From Golubevia sp. BC0850 (Eukaryota > Basidiomycota > Exobasidiomycetes > Golubeviales > Golubeviaceae): a stretch of DNA of 64,000 bases. The stretch's first letter is position 1. Each line of letters starts with the position of its first letter. The stretch lies in the NCBI GenBank assembly GCA_012976225.1, contig JAAVVG010000034.1:10001-74000 (forward strand), read 5' to 3'. Below are positions 22,940-33,908 of the stretch, one piece after another. Both the position numbers and the translations under genes were made by a program. The notes under the pieces are model-generated. The model did no database searches. It saw only the letters and a list, made by a program, of their open reading frames with translations, and was not told the DNA's origin.

Positions 22940-23420
22940 ACGAGAAAGAGCGGAGATTCTAGATCGTTGTTCGATGACTTTGCTTTCTCCTTTCTTCCTT
23001 TCCAAGCCTTCAATCGTTCAATAGAAGTCAGTCGTACTTGGAGAGAGTCTCTTCAATCCGATTTCAGTCTATTCACCACCATTCAGGTCGGCACGATCGG
23101 AGACCTTTCAGAACCTCAAGATGACTTAGCAAGAGAGGAAGAAGAAGTAAAGGCAGAGGAGATGGACGTGAAGGAACACTTCTTATGGAAGAAGAGGCAG
23201 TGGATCTTGAAGCTGCTTCGAGGTAGCTTGGTTCATCTTGCGGGTCGAAATCCTGGTGAATAGCGTGACGGGATGAAGATTAAGCGATCCAGGTCAGCTG
23301 GCAGTGAAGAAGAAGCAACAAGAAAGGAGCTGAGATCAGCTGAAGTAATTCTACTTGCCTTTTCAAGAAAAGGAAAGTGCGAACGAGAATCAAGGCCTCT
23401 TTTACGAGTTGAGATGCAAG
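22940..23420 (+). pseudogene. F-box-like N-terminal fragment
   Basis: The plus strand reads EVSRTWRESLQSDFSLFTTIQVG, the second half of an F-box with the typical VSRTWR, followed by an acidic stretch and KKRQWILKLLRGSLVHLAG, which resembles the first LRR of fungal F-box proteins. The preceding F-box half (ILDRCSMTLLSPFFLSKPS) is in a different frame about 40 bases upstream, so a frameshift seems to split the domain. After 23263 only a further open stretch (SAEVILLAFSRKGKCERESR) is found. It is a host gene remnant rather than a working gene, unless an odd splice joins the halves. Confidence 0.4.
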
Positions 23421-23842
23421 AGTGAGATGAGGAGTGCTTTAAAATCAATCCTTCGACTTCTTGGAGAGTACCAGGTGATCGAGCGAAAGAGGTAGCGTTT
23501 TGGGTGAAAAGTCAAGAGCGAAGGAGTGCGTAGATCACACTCCTCCGTCGCTTGCGGAAAGTTCTGGTCAATTCTTCAAACAGGTGAATACATGGACCCT
23601 CAAGTATCTTCGTTTCTACTACATCAATCCTTTTGGATGCGTTTATCTTCACATCCTTCACCTCTCTCGCCAAGTTCATCTTTGTCTGCATCCCGAAAGC
23701 AGTGAACGACCCCAAGTTCTGGAAAAGTGGTGGCCCTAGATTTAGTTGTGATATTAGAGGACCGAAATTCTATGGACAAATATTAGTATTAACGTGACTT
23801 TAAACAAATACAACGACAAGCGACCAGCGCCTGACAAAAACC

Positions 23843-25141
23843 CTACGAAACCAATTCTGCGACTAGTTCATTCCACTTGTCATCACTATGAGGTTCCAAC
23901 TTCTGTCCAACAGGCGTAACTAAGCTCTGAAATGAGACATTGAACGTTTCTCCTTCACGTCCTACTTGCTCCAGGCTGTGGTTAGGATCAAGCAATTTCA
24001 CTTCAGCTTGGGGTCTCAGTTTCGAAACAGATTTCTCAACCACAGTCTTGATCCATTCTTTCTGGTCGTTGATTTCAAGCTTTCCTTCCTCTGACGATGA
24101 GCATGAACTTCGAGCTTCCTTGGAGGCAGGTAGTTGAACTTCGACAAGTTTCGGAGAAAGGAAACCTGAGCTCGATTCCTCTCCTGATTCTACTAGTCTT
24201 AAATCTAGATAAGAGATACTAGGAACTAATTCTAGAATGTTTGTTAATCGATAAGAAGTTCTTGAAGTGATTCGAAAATTTCCAGGTTGAGTGAAAAGTA
24301 AGTTCAGACTTGAAAGTTTTGGTAGTGACAGATGATTTTGGAGGAGAGATCGAATTCCAGGAGGAAGATCTGAGAGAATGAGAAAGATTCAGAACAAAGT
24401 CCAGGAAGAAGAATGAGAAATTGAAAGAAAGTGAGTGGAGTCATGTCAGGGATGCTGTGACGACGACACATGGTAGAAGAGACATAGTCAACTTTTCTAA
24501 CCAAGCAACTCACAACCAAATGGACATCTTAATCCTAATCTTTTCAAATTCGGCAGCTCCAACTTGTTATCACCGCTACTACTTCCTTCACCTCCTTCCC
24601 TCGAACTCCAATCGAGTTTACCAACTACCATCCCATCACATCCCACTGCTCCACAAGTCATGTCCAGCATGACCGTTTCCACGCTTTGTTTTGTAAGATC
24701 CAAAATTTCCAAAACTGTCTTAAGTTGAACATGTTCATGTTGACCAAACCCTTTACTCTTCCTAGTTCCAAAAGTCAATGACTTGACCAATTTTCTCAAC
24801 CTCTCATTCCCCATAAGAACATTCTTGAAACTCTCAGCATTATCACGATCTAAAACTGGAGATTTGAAGAGAAGTTCTTGTGATATTTTTCTACTATGAT
24901 TGGAGATTAATGAGAAGGAGAGAGCAGTGGAAACTTGAGATAACAGAGAGATTGGTAGAGCCTGTGATTTTGAGTCGGATTTAAGGAGTTTCGGATGGAG
25001 GTTGAATGAAGATTTGGTGTTTAATGCTAGAAGCACGATTAGGTGGAAGACTTCTATGGGTAGTCTGTGAGAGACTAATTCTTGACGAGAAAAGTGAAAG
25101 TTGTTGAGATTAGAGGACGACGATACTCTAAAGCAGTCCAT
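23843..25141 (-). CDS. F-box/LRR-like protein
   Basis: Start at 25141. An F-box-like helix appears at about residues 25-45 (LPIEVFHLIVLLAL). Then come QVSTALSFSLISNHSRKI and LRR-like segments (VLEILDLTKQSVETVMLDM, LELPNLKRLGLRCPFG). An intron near 24.50-24.40 kb joins to a second part (LPKLSSLNLLFTQPGNFRI, TNILELVPSISYLDLRLVES) that ends at 23843. The general plan of an N-terminal F-box followed by degenerate leucine-rich repeats is that of fungal SCF receptor families, which are often lineage-specific. Target and partners cannot be read. The gene looks intact apart from the uncertain intron border. Confidence 0.5.
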
Positions 25142-26097
25142 CTTTTAGGTTTTGGAATTAAGATTTGAGAAACTGAGTGTGTAGATATAGAGTAAGATTA
25201 GAACTTCTTTGATAGCCGATTAGAGAGTTAGAGTACCAATTGAACCCAGACTTATAGGACTTTTCGACCTTAAATATTAAAGAGACAAACGAAGATTTTA
25301 TCGAATTATCTGAAAACTGGAAGAAGGAGAAAAGAGAAAGAAGAAGAAAGCAGAGGTGTTTGGCTGAAGTTCCGAGAAGGTTCTGATTCATGCGAGCCTT
25401 TCTTTCCACGTGGTTTAAGGACACCCCCTTGAAAATCTTGGCTTCAAAGTTGAGTGAAGGGATTTGTTGATCCTATGTAACCTCTTCTGACTTGGATTTT
25501 CGCTATCAAAGCAAAACTTATGTGAAGGGAGGGGGTTGGGGTCTTTGAGAAAGGCGTTTGGGAGGGGAAGAAGGTTGTCGAAGAGCATGGGGAGAGCAGA
25601 ATGCTCACTCTTATATCCACTTCTCTTTCTTATCTACCTTGAAGCTGGCTCGTTCGCAACCAAAAAAGAGATCAATTACCATGGCTCGAGAGCGAGTGGC
25701 AAAACGTAACCAACCCCTCCGGTCATCCTTGCCTCCTTCTCTTCAAGTGGGGGGATTTCACCAGACCTGCCGAGCTTTCATAAGGAACTCTTTTCTTGCC
25801 TTGGACTGTGCGAAGTTCTGAGTTGTCAAGATCAAAGCGTTCCGGAGAAAGTGCCGCCGAAGAGGTCATCGTGATGTCAGAAGCTATTCGAGAGGAGGTT
25901 GAAGAGTTTTTGAAAGAGAAAAAGCTAGTTAAAATTACAGATTAATGATCAGAAACGTAAAGCAAAGGGATGCATCTAATTAATGGAGGAGAGCTTTTTT
26001 TTGAAAGTTCTTGAAAAAGAAGGTAGAGGAAGAAAGCTCTTTTGGGAAGAAGAAGGAGGGAAATCAACAGGTTTGCGAACGGAAAGTTTGTGTTTTT
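25142..26097. other. Intergenic stretch with small frames only
   Basis: About 950 bp between an F-box-like gene and NIP7. Only short frames exist; one plus-strand start at 25681 gives MARERVAKRNQPLRSSLPPS, about 46 codons, with no family match. The sequence from 25860 to 26095 is A/G-rich and is probably the 3' side of NIP7. No repeat or RNA gene was recognised. Confidence 0.4.
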
Positions 26098-27292
26098 CTA
26101 GAAAAGAGTATCTTCATCTCTTAGATACTCTCCCACGTCACTGAAAGATTTAAAAAAAAAGGATTTGAAGAAAAGGAGAAGCTAGATAAGTTGACGGATT
26201 TACTTTTTGTTGGAGAAGATGGGAAGGGAAATTCGAAAACTCACGCTTGATGGAAAACAATGATACTCGTTGGATCTAATTTCCTTGTATCGATTGTCGA
26301 TCTTGCAGTTACTCCAAAACCCTGTGATAATGAAAGAAATAGATAGGGAGGGGAAGGAAAAATTTAGATGTCGAAAGAAGGATTTAGGGGTGAGAATTAA
26401 AAGATGGGTCTATCAGTCAATTCTTCAGTGACTTTCTTCTTCATCTACGTTTTCGGAGCCTTGTAAATTCCCAAAAAATCATGTATGGATGGTTTATGAA
26501 AAGGAAATCTGAGTTGACAGACCCTTTCTATCCACTTCCCTTCCACTCATTTGCTTTTGCTTCTTCTGAATTCTGTTCTCTTCCAATTGGAACCTCTCTT
26601 CGACTTTCCAACCGCCAAACCTCTAGATCTAAGAGACTCCAAGCTAGTAAAACTCACCAGACCCAAACCGCTCATACTAAGTACCACCACCCCAGCATGT
26701 TCTGGAGTATCATCTGTAATCCTTCCCAAATGAGCTTTCACCACATGATTTCCATATAAGAAAGGCAATTCTCCATTAGGTTTGATCCATACCTAGTAAT
26801 TTCCAGATCCGAGAAAAGGGAGAGAAGAAACTCGATTTCATTAGCTTGAAAGTCTAAAGAGTTAGGCAGAAAAAGAAAAAGGTAGCCCAGGCATCTTTGG
26901 ATGCTTGAGGGATTCTCACCTTGTACTTTGCATATTGAACCAAATGATCTAAAGCAGTGATGTGTAATCTGAACTTTCCAGTTTTACTGAACTTTCCAAA
27001 ACAGGTTCCTAGAGAGACTAAGTTGGGTCTGGCTACTGAAACTGCTATCCTCATCGAGGTCTGCAAAGGGAATGGGGAATGGGAGCAGCGTTAGTCGACT
27101 GTATATCATTGGAATAATCAATAGGAATAGGAATAGGACACTCACCTCTGAAACGTAATAAACTCTATCCCTATGAAGTCTGAAAACGTGAGGATCATCT
27201 TCTTTGTCAATCAAGTGAACTATGTTCTTTCCAATGTAGTTGGCTAATTTCTCAAACACTGATTTCGTTTCCGTTTCTGTTAAGGGCCTCAT
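26098..27292 (-). CDS. NIP7: 60S ribosome biogenesis protein NIP7
   Basis: Nucleolar PUA-domain protein needed for 27S pre-rRNA processing and 60S subunit assembly. Five exons were fitted with all phases kept: 27292-27146, 27060-26920, 26792-26658, 26321-26245 and 26140-26098. They give 180 aa, the usual NIP7 length. Conserved blocks include [109 protein letters not shown] and the C-terminal [13 protein letters not shown]. The fourth and fifth exons (77 and 43 nt) are too short to stand out as frames and were found by the expected family ending. It is divergent from UTP14, with about 210 bp between starts. Confidence 0.95.
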
Positions 27293-27502
27293 TATCGGGT
27301 TGGCTTTCGGATCGAATTGGCTTTGAGGAAGAGAAGAGGTTTGAACCAAAGTGGAATTGTGGAATCGGGCAAGTTGAGAAGATTTTGAAAAAAGTTAATC
27401 TTTTGAGAAGATTTCTTTCTTTCTTCAACTGCAACTTCAATCCAATTCCATCCTCATTTCCCTCCTCTACTTCTCCGATCCAATTCCTATCTGTATTAAG
27501 TT
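27293..27502. promoter_or_regulatory. Shared divergent promoter region NIP7/UTP14
   Basis: About 210 bp separate the NIP7 start codon (27292, minus) from the UTP14 start codon (27503, plus). Both products act in nucleolar pre-ribosome assembly, so joint control from one region is plausible. The sequence is pyrimidine-rich towards UTP14. No clear RRPE or PAC element was spotted. Confidence 0.45.
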
Positions 27503-30500
27503 ATGGGTAAAACAAAGAGAGGAGGATCCAGTTCCAGTTCCCGTCCTCAGGTTCCTTCTACATCGTCAAGTCGAGCTCATAATCAAACTCAGGCTTCCTT
27601 ACGTAGGAGTAAAACAACTTCTTCTTCAACTCCTTCCAACATTCAAGACGTTTATGATTTCGCAGTCAATTCAGCAGATAACAACCATTCAAATGGCAAA
27701 AAACAAAGGTTAAACAAAGGAGACAAATCTCAATTAAGAGCTTCAAGAAGAGCATTGGCTGGAATGGCTGAATCAGATCCTTACTCTAACAAGAACAGTA
27801 ACAGTAGTAAGGGAAAGAACAGGGAGAGGAATTCTGATCATCAAGATGATGATGATGATGATGATGAGAATTCAGATCAAGAATCAGAAGAAGATGAAGA
27901 AATGAGAGACTTTTTAAGAGCTCCTAAAGTTTTCGATGATCTAGACGAATTGAATGCTGGAATCGAAGGTGAAGATGAGGAAATCGATTCAGATGAAGCT
28001 TTTGGTGAAAGTGATGAGGAAAAGTTTAGTGGTTGGAGTTTTCAAGGTGGGAAGGATAAGGGCGGTACCAAACGGAAAGGCAAGAGTCAGAAGGTGAGTC
28101 TTTGATTGCTGAGTGATGGGAAGAACAATCGAAATATTCCCTATCTGCGTAGTACTCCTGCTATGATGAGATTACTAAAGCTATACTCACAGTTCAGGCA
28201 GAACAGGAGTAAGGGAGGAAGAATTGAGATGAACTTGACATGATGGGTCTACACATAGGGTAGAGATATTAAGAGTAGCGAAATATAAGACTACCACAGC
28301 CAAGTATGGGATTCGTGGAGTTAGGGTAGGAGAGAGAGGATGATTGAAAAAACTAAATGAGGAAGCTTCTTTGGCAAGGAGTGCAGAAACTCGACGTGAA
28401 GAGCAATAGGAGTATAGAGAGATTCGGACTCAGGACTGTTGAACTTTTAAGGTTGGGTGATTTTCGAGGTTTGACATGGGAACTACTCAGTTGGAAGAAC
28501 CTTGAGAGTCCTTTCTTTCCCCTCCTTCGGAAACTTCTCATCCCACGTTCCCAACCCTAACTTCAATCAAATCATCAGGTCTCTACTTTCTCATTTGGGC
28601 TGTGGAGATGGTTTCAGGAGGGCTGGCTTTTGAAGGAATGGAGATTCTGAGAGTTCTTTCTCTTTGGATCTAGACCCATTTCCAGCTCTAGCTCCTATTG
28701 GTCTTTCATCCCTTCTCCAAATCATGCTTTCATTGAACATCATGTCCTTAACTCATTCACTTCCCTTTCCTTCCAATCTCAACCCCATTCCTTCCAATCT
28801 CAACCCCACAGAGCCAAGATTTCGACGAAGAGGACGACTCGGACTCAGAAGAAGAAGAGGAAGGTGATGGAGACGAAGAACACAATTCAGAAGATGAAGC
28901 TGACATGATGGACATTTCCAAACTCCTAGACGGAGGAGGAGATTCAGAATCAGAAGAAGAGGAAGAAGTAGAATCAGAACAAGATTCTTCTGAAGAAGTT
29001 GATTCCAAGCTTCAAAACCTTTTATCCAATCTATCATCAAAACGTAGCTTAGAAGAAGATGAATCTTCAACTCTAGAACCTTCCAAGAAAGCAAGACATG
29101 TTTTATCGGAAAGAACAGAATCGATGCCAGAATCTGAGTACGCTTCTGGAACTTCTAATCAACAATTGAGACTTGAAGATTTATTGGATCCATTGAATGG
29201 TCAGAGTGGATTGTCTTCTTTACGTAACAGTACTAGAGCTTTGGGGAATGGAGGAGAGAAGACTGCTATTGCATCTAAGAGAGGAGGAGGAGCTTTGAGT
29301 GCTCCTTTGGCTTCTATCATTCAAGACAAGTTGGATAGAAAAGCAGCTTATGAATTGACTAAAGAGGAAGTGGAAGGATGGAAACCTACTATCAAAAGAC
29401 TTAGAGAAGCTGAACATTTAAGTTTCCCTTTACAAGAGACCAAGCTGGATCAAACCTCTACTGCAAGTTTGACTGCCAATTTCAAAGCTCAGAAAGGTGG
29501 ATTGGAAGATGAAATTGAAAGAATGTTGATGGAAAGTGGAATGACGGAGAGACAGTTGAAGGAAGAGGAAGAATTAAAAATGAAGGAATTGGATCCTAAA
29601 GAGGTTAAGAGGAGGAGAGAAGAATTGAAAAAGATGAGAGAATTGATGTTCAGAGCTGAGATCAAGGCTAAGAGGATTAGTAAGATTAAATCTAAGGCTT
29701 TTAGAAAGATCGCTAGGAAGGAGAAGGAAAGAGAGAGGAAGAAATTGGAGGAGGCTGGTTTACTTGGTGATGAGGAGGATGGGGAGATGGATGAAGAATC
29801 GAGAATGAAGAAGGAAAGAGATAGAGCTATGGAAAGAGCTACGTTGAAACACAAAAACACTTCCAAATGGGCTAAGAACTCTTTAGGTCGAAACCATCAA
29901 ACTCAAGAAAGCAGAAATGCTATTGAAGATCAATTGAGAAGAGGCGAAGAATTACGTAGAAAGATTCACGGTTTAAACTCTGATTCTGAAGATGAGGAAG
30001 AAGATGAAGATGAAGAATTTGATTCTGATGGAGATAGAATTGATAATGATAGAGAGAAAGCATTCGATGAACTTAAATCTTTGGAGGAAAGAGAGGAGAA
30101 GAAAAGATTTAAAGATGAAATAGAATTGGACGGGAAACATAAGAATGTTATGAACATGAAATTCATGAAGGATGCTAGAAAGAAGAATGAAGCTAGAAAT
30201 AGAGGGGAGATGGATGAATTTAGGAATCAAATGGAAAAGATGGGAAAGAATCCTGGTCAATCTGAAGATGAAGAGGAAGATCAAGTCGATGGCTTGGGAA
30301 GCAAGAGGAACATCAGTTCCAATGGTGGAAGAGCCATTTATGGAACTGGTAGAATTGAAACTCAAACTTCGAATCCTTTCACTATGGAGAAACCCTCTGA
30401 AAGTTCTAGTGATTCTACTTCTCCAACTCTTCAAGCTTCTGACGACGCACTCATGGGTCGAGACAACGAGAAGAAGACCATCTCGAACAAATCATCTAAA

Positions 30501-31397
30501 CTGGCAAGGAAGAAAGGTCTGGGAGCCTTCATTCTCGACAGTTCATCGGATTCCAACTCAGCAGCTAATCCTTGGTTGGTCGAGACTTCCAAAGGTCCAA
30601 CTCAATCCAAGAAGAAGAATCAAGTCTTGATCGGTAAAGAGGGAAGCGCTTCCTCGAGACTAGAGAACAGGGTCGAAAAACAAGTCAAGAAAGGAGATGA
30701 GGCTAGGAGAAACGAATTGGAAGATGCCAAGTTAGAGATCTCCATGAACGCAAAGCCAAATCAAAAAGCGCAGGAGAAATCAAAGAGAGTCAAAATTCAA
30801 TCTCCAGGGAAAGATGATTCTGAATCAGAAGCTGAAGATTCCGATTTCCAAGAAGAGGATTCTGATGATGAAAGAGAAGCAGATGAATTGACAGCAGTTT
30901 CAGGAAAAGGTGTCAAAACTTCAAACCCAAACGCTTTCAAACAAAGAAAATTGGTTTCTCAAGCTTTTGCAGGAGATGACGTTTCTGCTGATTTTGCTTT
31001 ACAAAAAGCTAGAATCGTAGCTGAAGATGGACCTAAGACTGAGGATTTAACTTTACCAGGTTGGGGTTCTTGGGGTGGTCAAGGTACAAAACAACGTAAG
31101 AATAAATCTGGTGCTCAGAAACGCTTTGTTAAAGAAATCAAGGGCTTGGATCCAGAGAAAAGAAAAGATAGGAATATGAAAAATGTTATCATTAATGAGA
31201 AAAAAGATAAGAAAAATGAAAAGTACAAGGCTAAGGATTTACCTTTTCCTTATACTAGTAAAGCTCAATATGAAATGGATATGAAAAGTTCCATTGGGAA
31301 AGAATGGAATACTACTACTCAAAATCAAAGATTGACTTTACCTAAAGTCGTTACTAAACCTGGGAAAGTTATTAAACCTATTGAGAAGAAGTTTTGA
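27503..31397 (+). CDS. UTP14: U3 snoRNP (SSU processome) protein UTP14
   Basis: Nucleolar protein of the small-subunit processome needed for 18S rRNA maturation; it binds and stimulates the helicase DHR1. Exon 1 is 27503-28092 and exon 2 is 28811-31397, joined in frame (SQK/SQDFDEED), giving about 1058 aa. The N-terminus is basic and Ser-rich (MGKTKRGGSSS), followed by acidic tracts with EIDSDEAFGESDEEKF. The central region is basic and helical (KIKSKAFRKIARKEKERERK). The C-terminus carries the family hallmarks LPGWGSWGGQG, RNMKNVIINEKKDKK, DLPFPYTSKAQYE, IGKEWNTTT and KPGKVIKPIEKKF. The single intron is 718 nt, unusually long for this window (see findings). Confidence 0.93.
28093..28810 (+). 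other. Long UTP14 intron containing an LRR-like remnant
   Basis: The donor is AAG/GTGAGT at 28093 and the acceptor CCCACAG ends at 28810. Inside, 28357-28560 is open (VQKLDVKSNRSIERFGLRTV, LTWELLSWKNLESPFFPLL) and looks like F-box/LRR sequence in the same direction. Weaker continuation (GDGFRRAGFEGMEILRVLSL) follows in a shifted frame to about 28680. Just before the acceptor a 19-nt unit (CCTTCCAATCTCAACCCCA) occurs twice, at 28769 and 28790. Confidence 0.5.
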
Positions 31398-32870
31398 GGT
31401 GGTACGTTTCGTTTTGCATTCTTTTACATCTTTTCACTCTATTATAGAATCTCACGCACTTATGTATCTACTTTGAACTCCGTAAGCTATCTGATTTTAT
31501 TCAACTGGTACATTGGAACCGTCTGAGACACGCCGAATCCCTCTGGTCACTTCTCATCCTTTCCAATTAGATTCTGAAGCCCCTCTCAGCAACTGCTTTC
31601 GGGACACTACAACTCTTTGATCTTCCTCATCTCTTGAAGCTACCCTCTGTTTGTAATGTGTTATTCAGTTCTGGTTTTTTGATGCTTGAAGTCTTGAGTC
31701 TCGAATTCAGATTTGGATTTCAGGGAAAGCTTGTTGATGCGGAGATAAGGGAAGAGGTCCGGAACCATGAGAGAAAACCATTGGAGTGTTAACGGGCGGA
31801 GGGTCTCAAATGTTTCGAAATGTTTTGGCCAAAACTTTGGCCAAAATGCTACGAAAACGTTGTGCACATGTTTTGCTGACATTTAGGGTAAACATTCCCA
31901 AAAACATCTGCTCAACATTAAACGCAACATTTCCCCTAAATGTTGGGTGGATCATTCTCTATATTATCAGATAATTCTCCCAATCTTTGAGTGAATGTTT
32001 CCCACTAATTGATGGGAGTCGATTGAGAGACGCAGAGACAACTGAGTGCTGGGCAGCTCGACCGTCACGCAGCGGGCAAGTTTGAAACTTTTCCAGCACA
32101 TTTGAAATAATTGTAGAAAAGGAACTGTCGAATCCAAAAAGCTCAAGAAAGACAGCAAAGAAGTAGAATGCCCATGGAAGGTGATTGGAAGGAAGGTCGA
32201 AGAAGCTCCAAGGAACTCCTTTATAAGGAGCTCTTCGCGACTTCTCTCTTCTTCTGCCCTAACATTCACCCAACTTTACCTATTCCTTACTTTCCCTCTC
32301 TTTTCATCTTTCTTTTTCAGAATCATATTCTTAGGACACGATATGTTCTAGGGGCAGTGAAAGGTAAGCAAATTTCAACACTTTTCGATTGAGTGGTTAC
32401 CAACTTCATGCACTATTACTTCTCTCTTGCCTCTCGTTCCCACTCTGACTCTCTTGCAACATCTCTTTATTTCGAACAGATGATAATTTCGTTCTTTTGG
32501 GGAGCGCACCTTTTTAGTGCGTGCTGTTCCATCGTCTTGGAGAGGTGAGATCCTAACATTGACTGCGCTTTCGTGGTCGTCTCTCACCTTTCTACTTCTC
32601 TCTTGTCTCTGATCTGCCATATCTCTCAACTTTAATCCCCTTTTATCCCAGACCACGGCGTTCCTTTTCAAGTATAGCAGCAGTCAGTAAGTTCTACTCC
32701 ATCTTCGCTCTGACCTCATCGTCACTTCTCCCGCTGTTTCTTCAAGCCATGCAGTCTCGCACTCTTGTTCTCTGACCCTAGACTTTCTATTATCTACTTT
32801 ACACCTGTCAGATCAAATCATTCTTTCGGTTATCCATCAATCGTCCAACTAACTCATCTCACGTCTCTTT
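31398..32870. other. Intergenic region with an aatgtt-rich repeat and possible 5' leader exons
   Basis: Downstream of UTP14 there is no protein gene. At 31786-32010 the sequence is rich in AACATT/AATGTT words and contains short inverted repeats. At 32207-32236 a hairpin-like sequence (AGCTCC...GGAGCT) surrounds TTTATAAGG, which could act as a TATA box. From 32230 on, pyrimidine-rich sequence and a GTAAGC donor near 32365 suggest a non-coding leader exon of the next gene. All frames here are short and lack family resemblance. Confidence 0.4.
31786..32010. repeat. AACATT/AATGTT-rich element with inverted repeats, MITE-like
   Basis: About 220 bp with nine or more AACATT or AATGTT words. It includes the palindrome TTTTGGCCAAAA at about 31823, followed at once by CTTTGGCCAAAA, and a 10-bp inverted pair ACATTTAGGG (31882) / CCCTAAATGT (31936). 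Composition differs sharply from the flanks. It could be a small non-autonomous DNA transposon, a structured non-coding region or a local AT-rich repeat. I found no clear target-site duplication. Confidence 0.35.
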
Positions 32871-33113
32871 ACAGTTAATGTCAATTGAAGGAAGCAAGGA
32901 CTAAAGAGTGAGTTGCTTCAGATCTCGATTGTTATCCTCCTTCAAGAGCCTCTCTTTCCCTTGCACCAAAGAACAGTCTTCTTCGATTTGTCTTTCGCCT
33001 GTTCTCGTCTGCTTCTTGCTGCAGCTTCTTCTTCTCCTCTTCACTGTCCATCACTCCTATGTAGCTGTATCATATCTATCATATCTTTTCAACTCTACTC
33101 AGTCATGTAATTA

Positions 33114-33752
33114 TACCTCAGACGGTTCCCTTGAGTCAATTCGCAGAAGAAGATCCATTCACCAACATTGTGAAATCTAGTCCTAAAAATCTGCCTAACT
33201 TAAAGGAAGTCAGAGCACCAATTAAGCCTGCTGATATGGATGGTAGACCACTTGGAGATGCTGCTCAAAGACAAGCTTGGTCCAATAAAAGGGAGAACTT
33301 GAGGAAAGAAGGACTTTTCAAAAGTGATAGAGCTAGGTTTACGACTTTCGGACCTCGAAAAGTTGGTGAGTTTAGGAATGAAGAACTCCTTTTCTCCTAA
33401 TCAGCAATTCGAAGAACACTTACTTATGTGATTCTCTCAATGCTTCTCTTTCATTTCTCATCCCTTCAAACAGCTTCTGAGGGAGAAGCCTCCATGTCAA
33501 CCTTTCATTGGTCATCTTCACATCTTTCCAGACTCTGAAAACATCATTCCCTTTCAGTCGCGAGCTTGACCTTAACACCATCACCTTATCCCATTTATCT
33601 TGATCTTGACCCCCAATGCCATTTGAGCCTTGCAATTTGTGCTCCCCTTCAGACACTCAAAGCACCTTTCACGAGATCAGAAAGCATGGAATTGAGAAAA
33701 GGGGAAGTAAAGGGTGTGTGGCTTGCGAATTAAAATACGAAGGGACGAAATG
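33114..33752 (+). CDS. Small unrecognised protein, two coding exons seen, start unresolved
   Basis: After an acceptor (CCTCAG near 33120) a frame reads TVPLSQFAEEDPFTNIVKSS... RPLGDAAQRQAWSNKREN ... RARFTTFGPRKV to a GTGAGT donor near 33367. A later acceptor (CCTTCAG near 33653) continues in phase as DTQSTFHEIRKHGIEKRGSKGCVACELKYEG to a TGA near 33750. The product is about 110 aa, basic, with one CxxC. The start codon is either in an upstream leader exon that I could not place or at the internal ATG at 33235 (MDGRPLGD). Coding composition and phase agreement support a real small gene of unknown function. Confidence 0.4.
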
Positions 33753-33908
33753 AGAGACAGTGTAACAATCAGGGGAACAAAAGAAAAAACGAATAGAAGA
33801 AGCAAAAGAAAGGATTTGAGGAAGGTAATAATCAACATGAAAGCGTAATTCCCCCTATCCCCTCTTTCTACCTCACTTGATTGTTTTTCAAAGGTATTTA
33901 AAGAGATT

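Noticed and set aside
27920-28090. Acidic Asp/Glu runs in UTP14 as a separate repeat element
   Set aside because: They are the normal acidic tracts of the UTP14 family and part of the coding frame.
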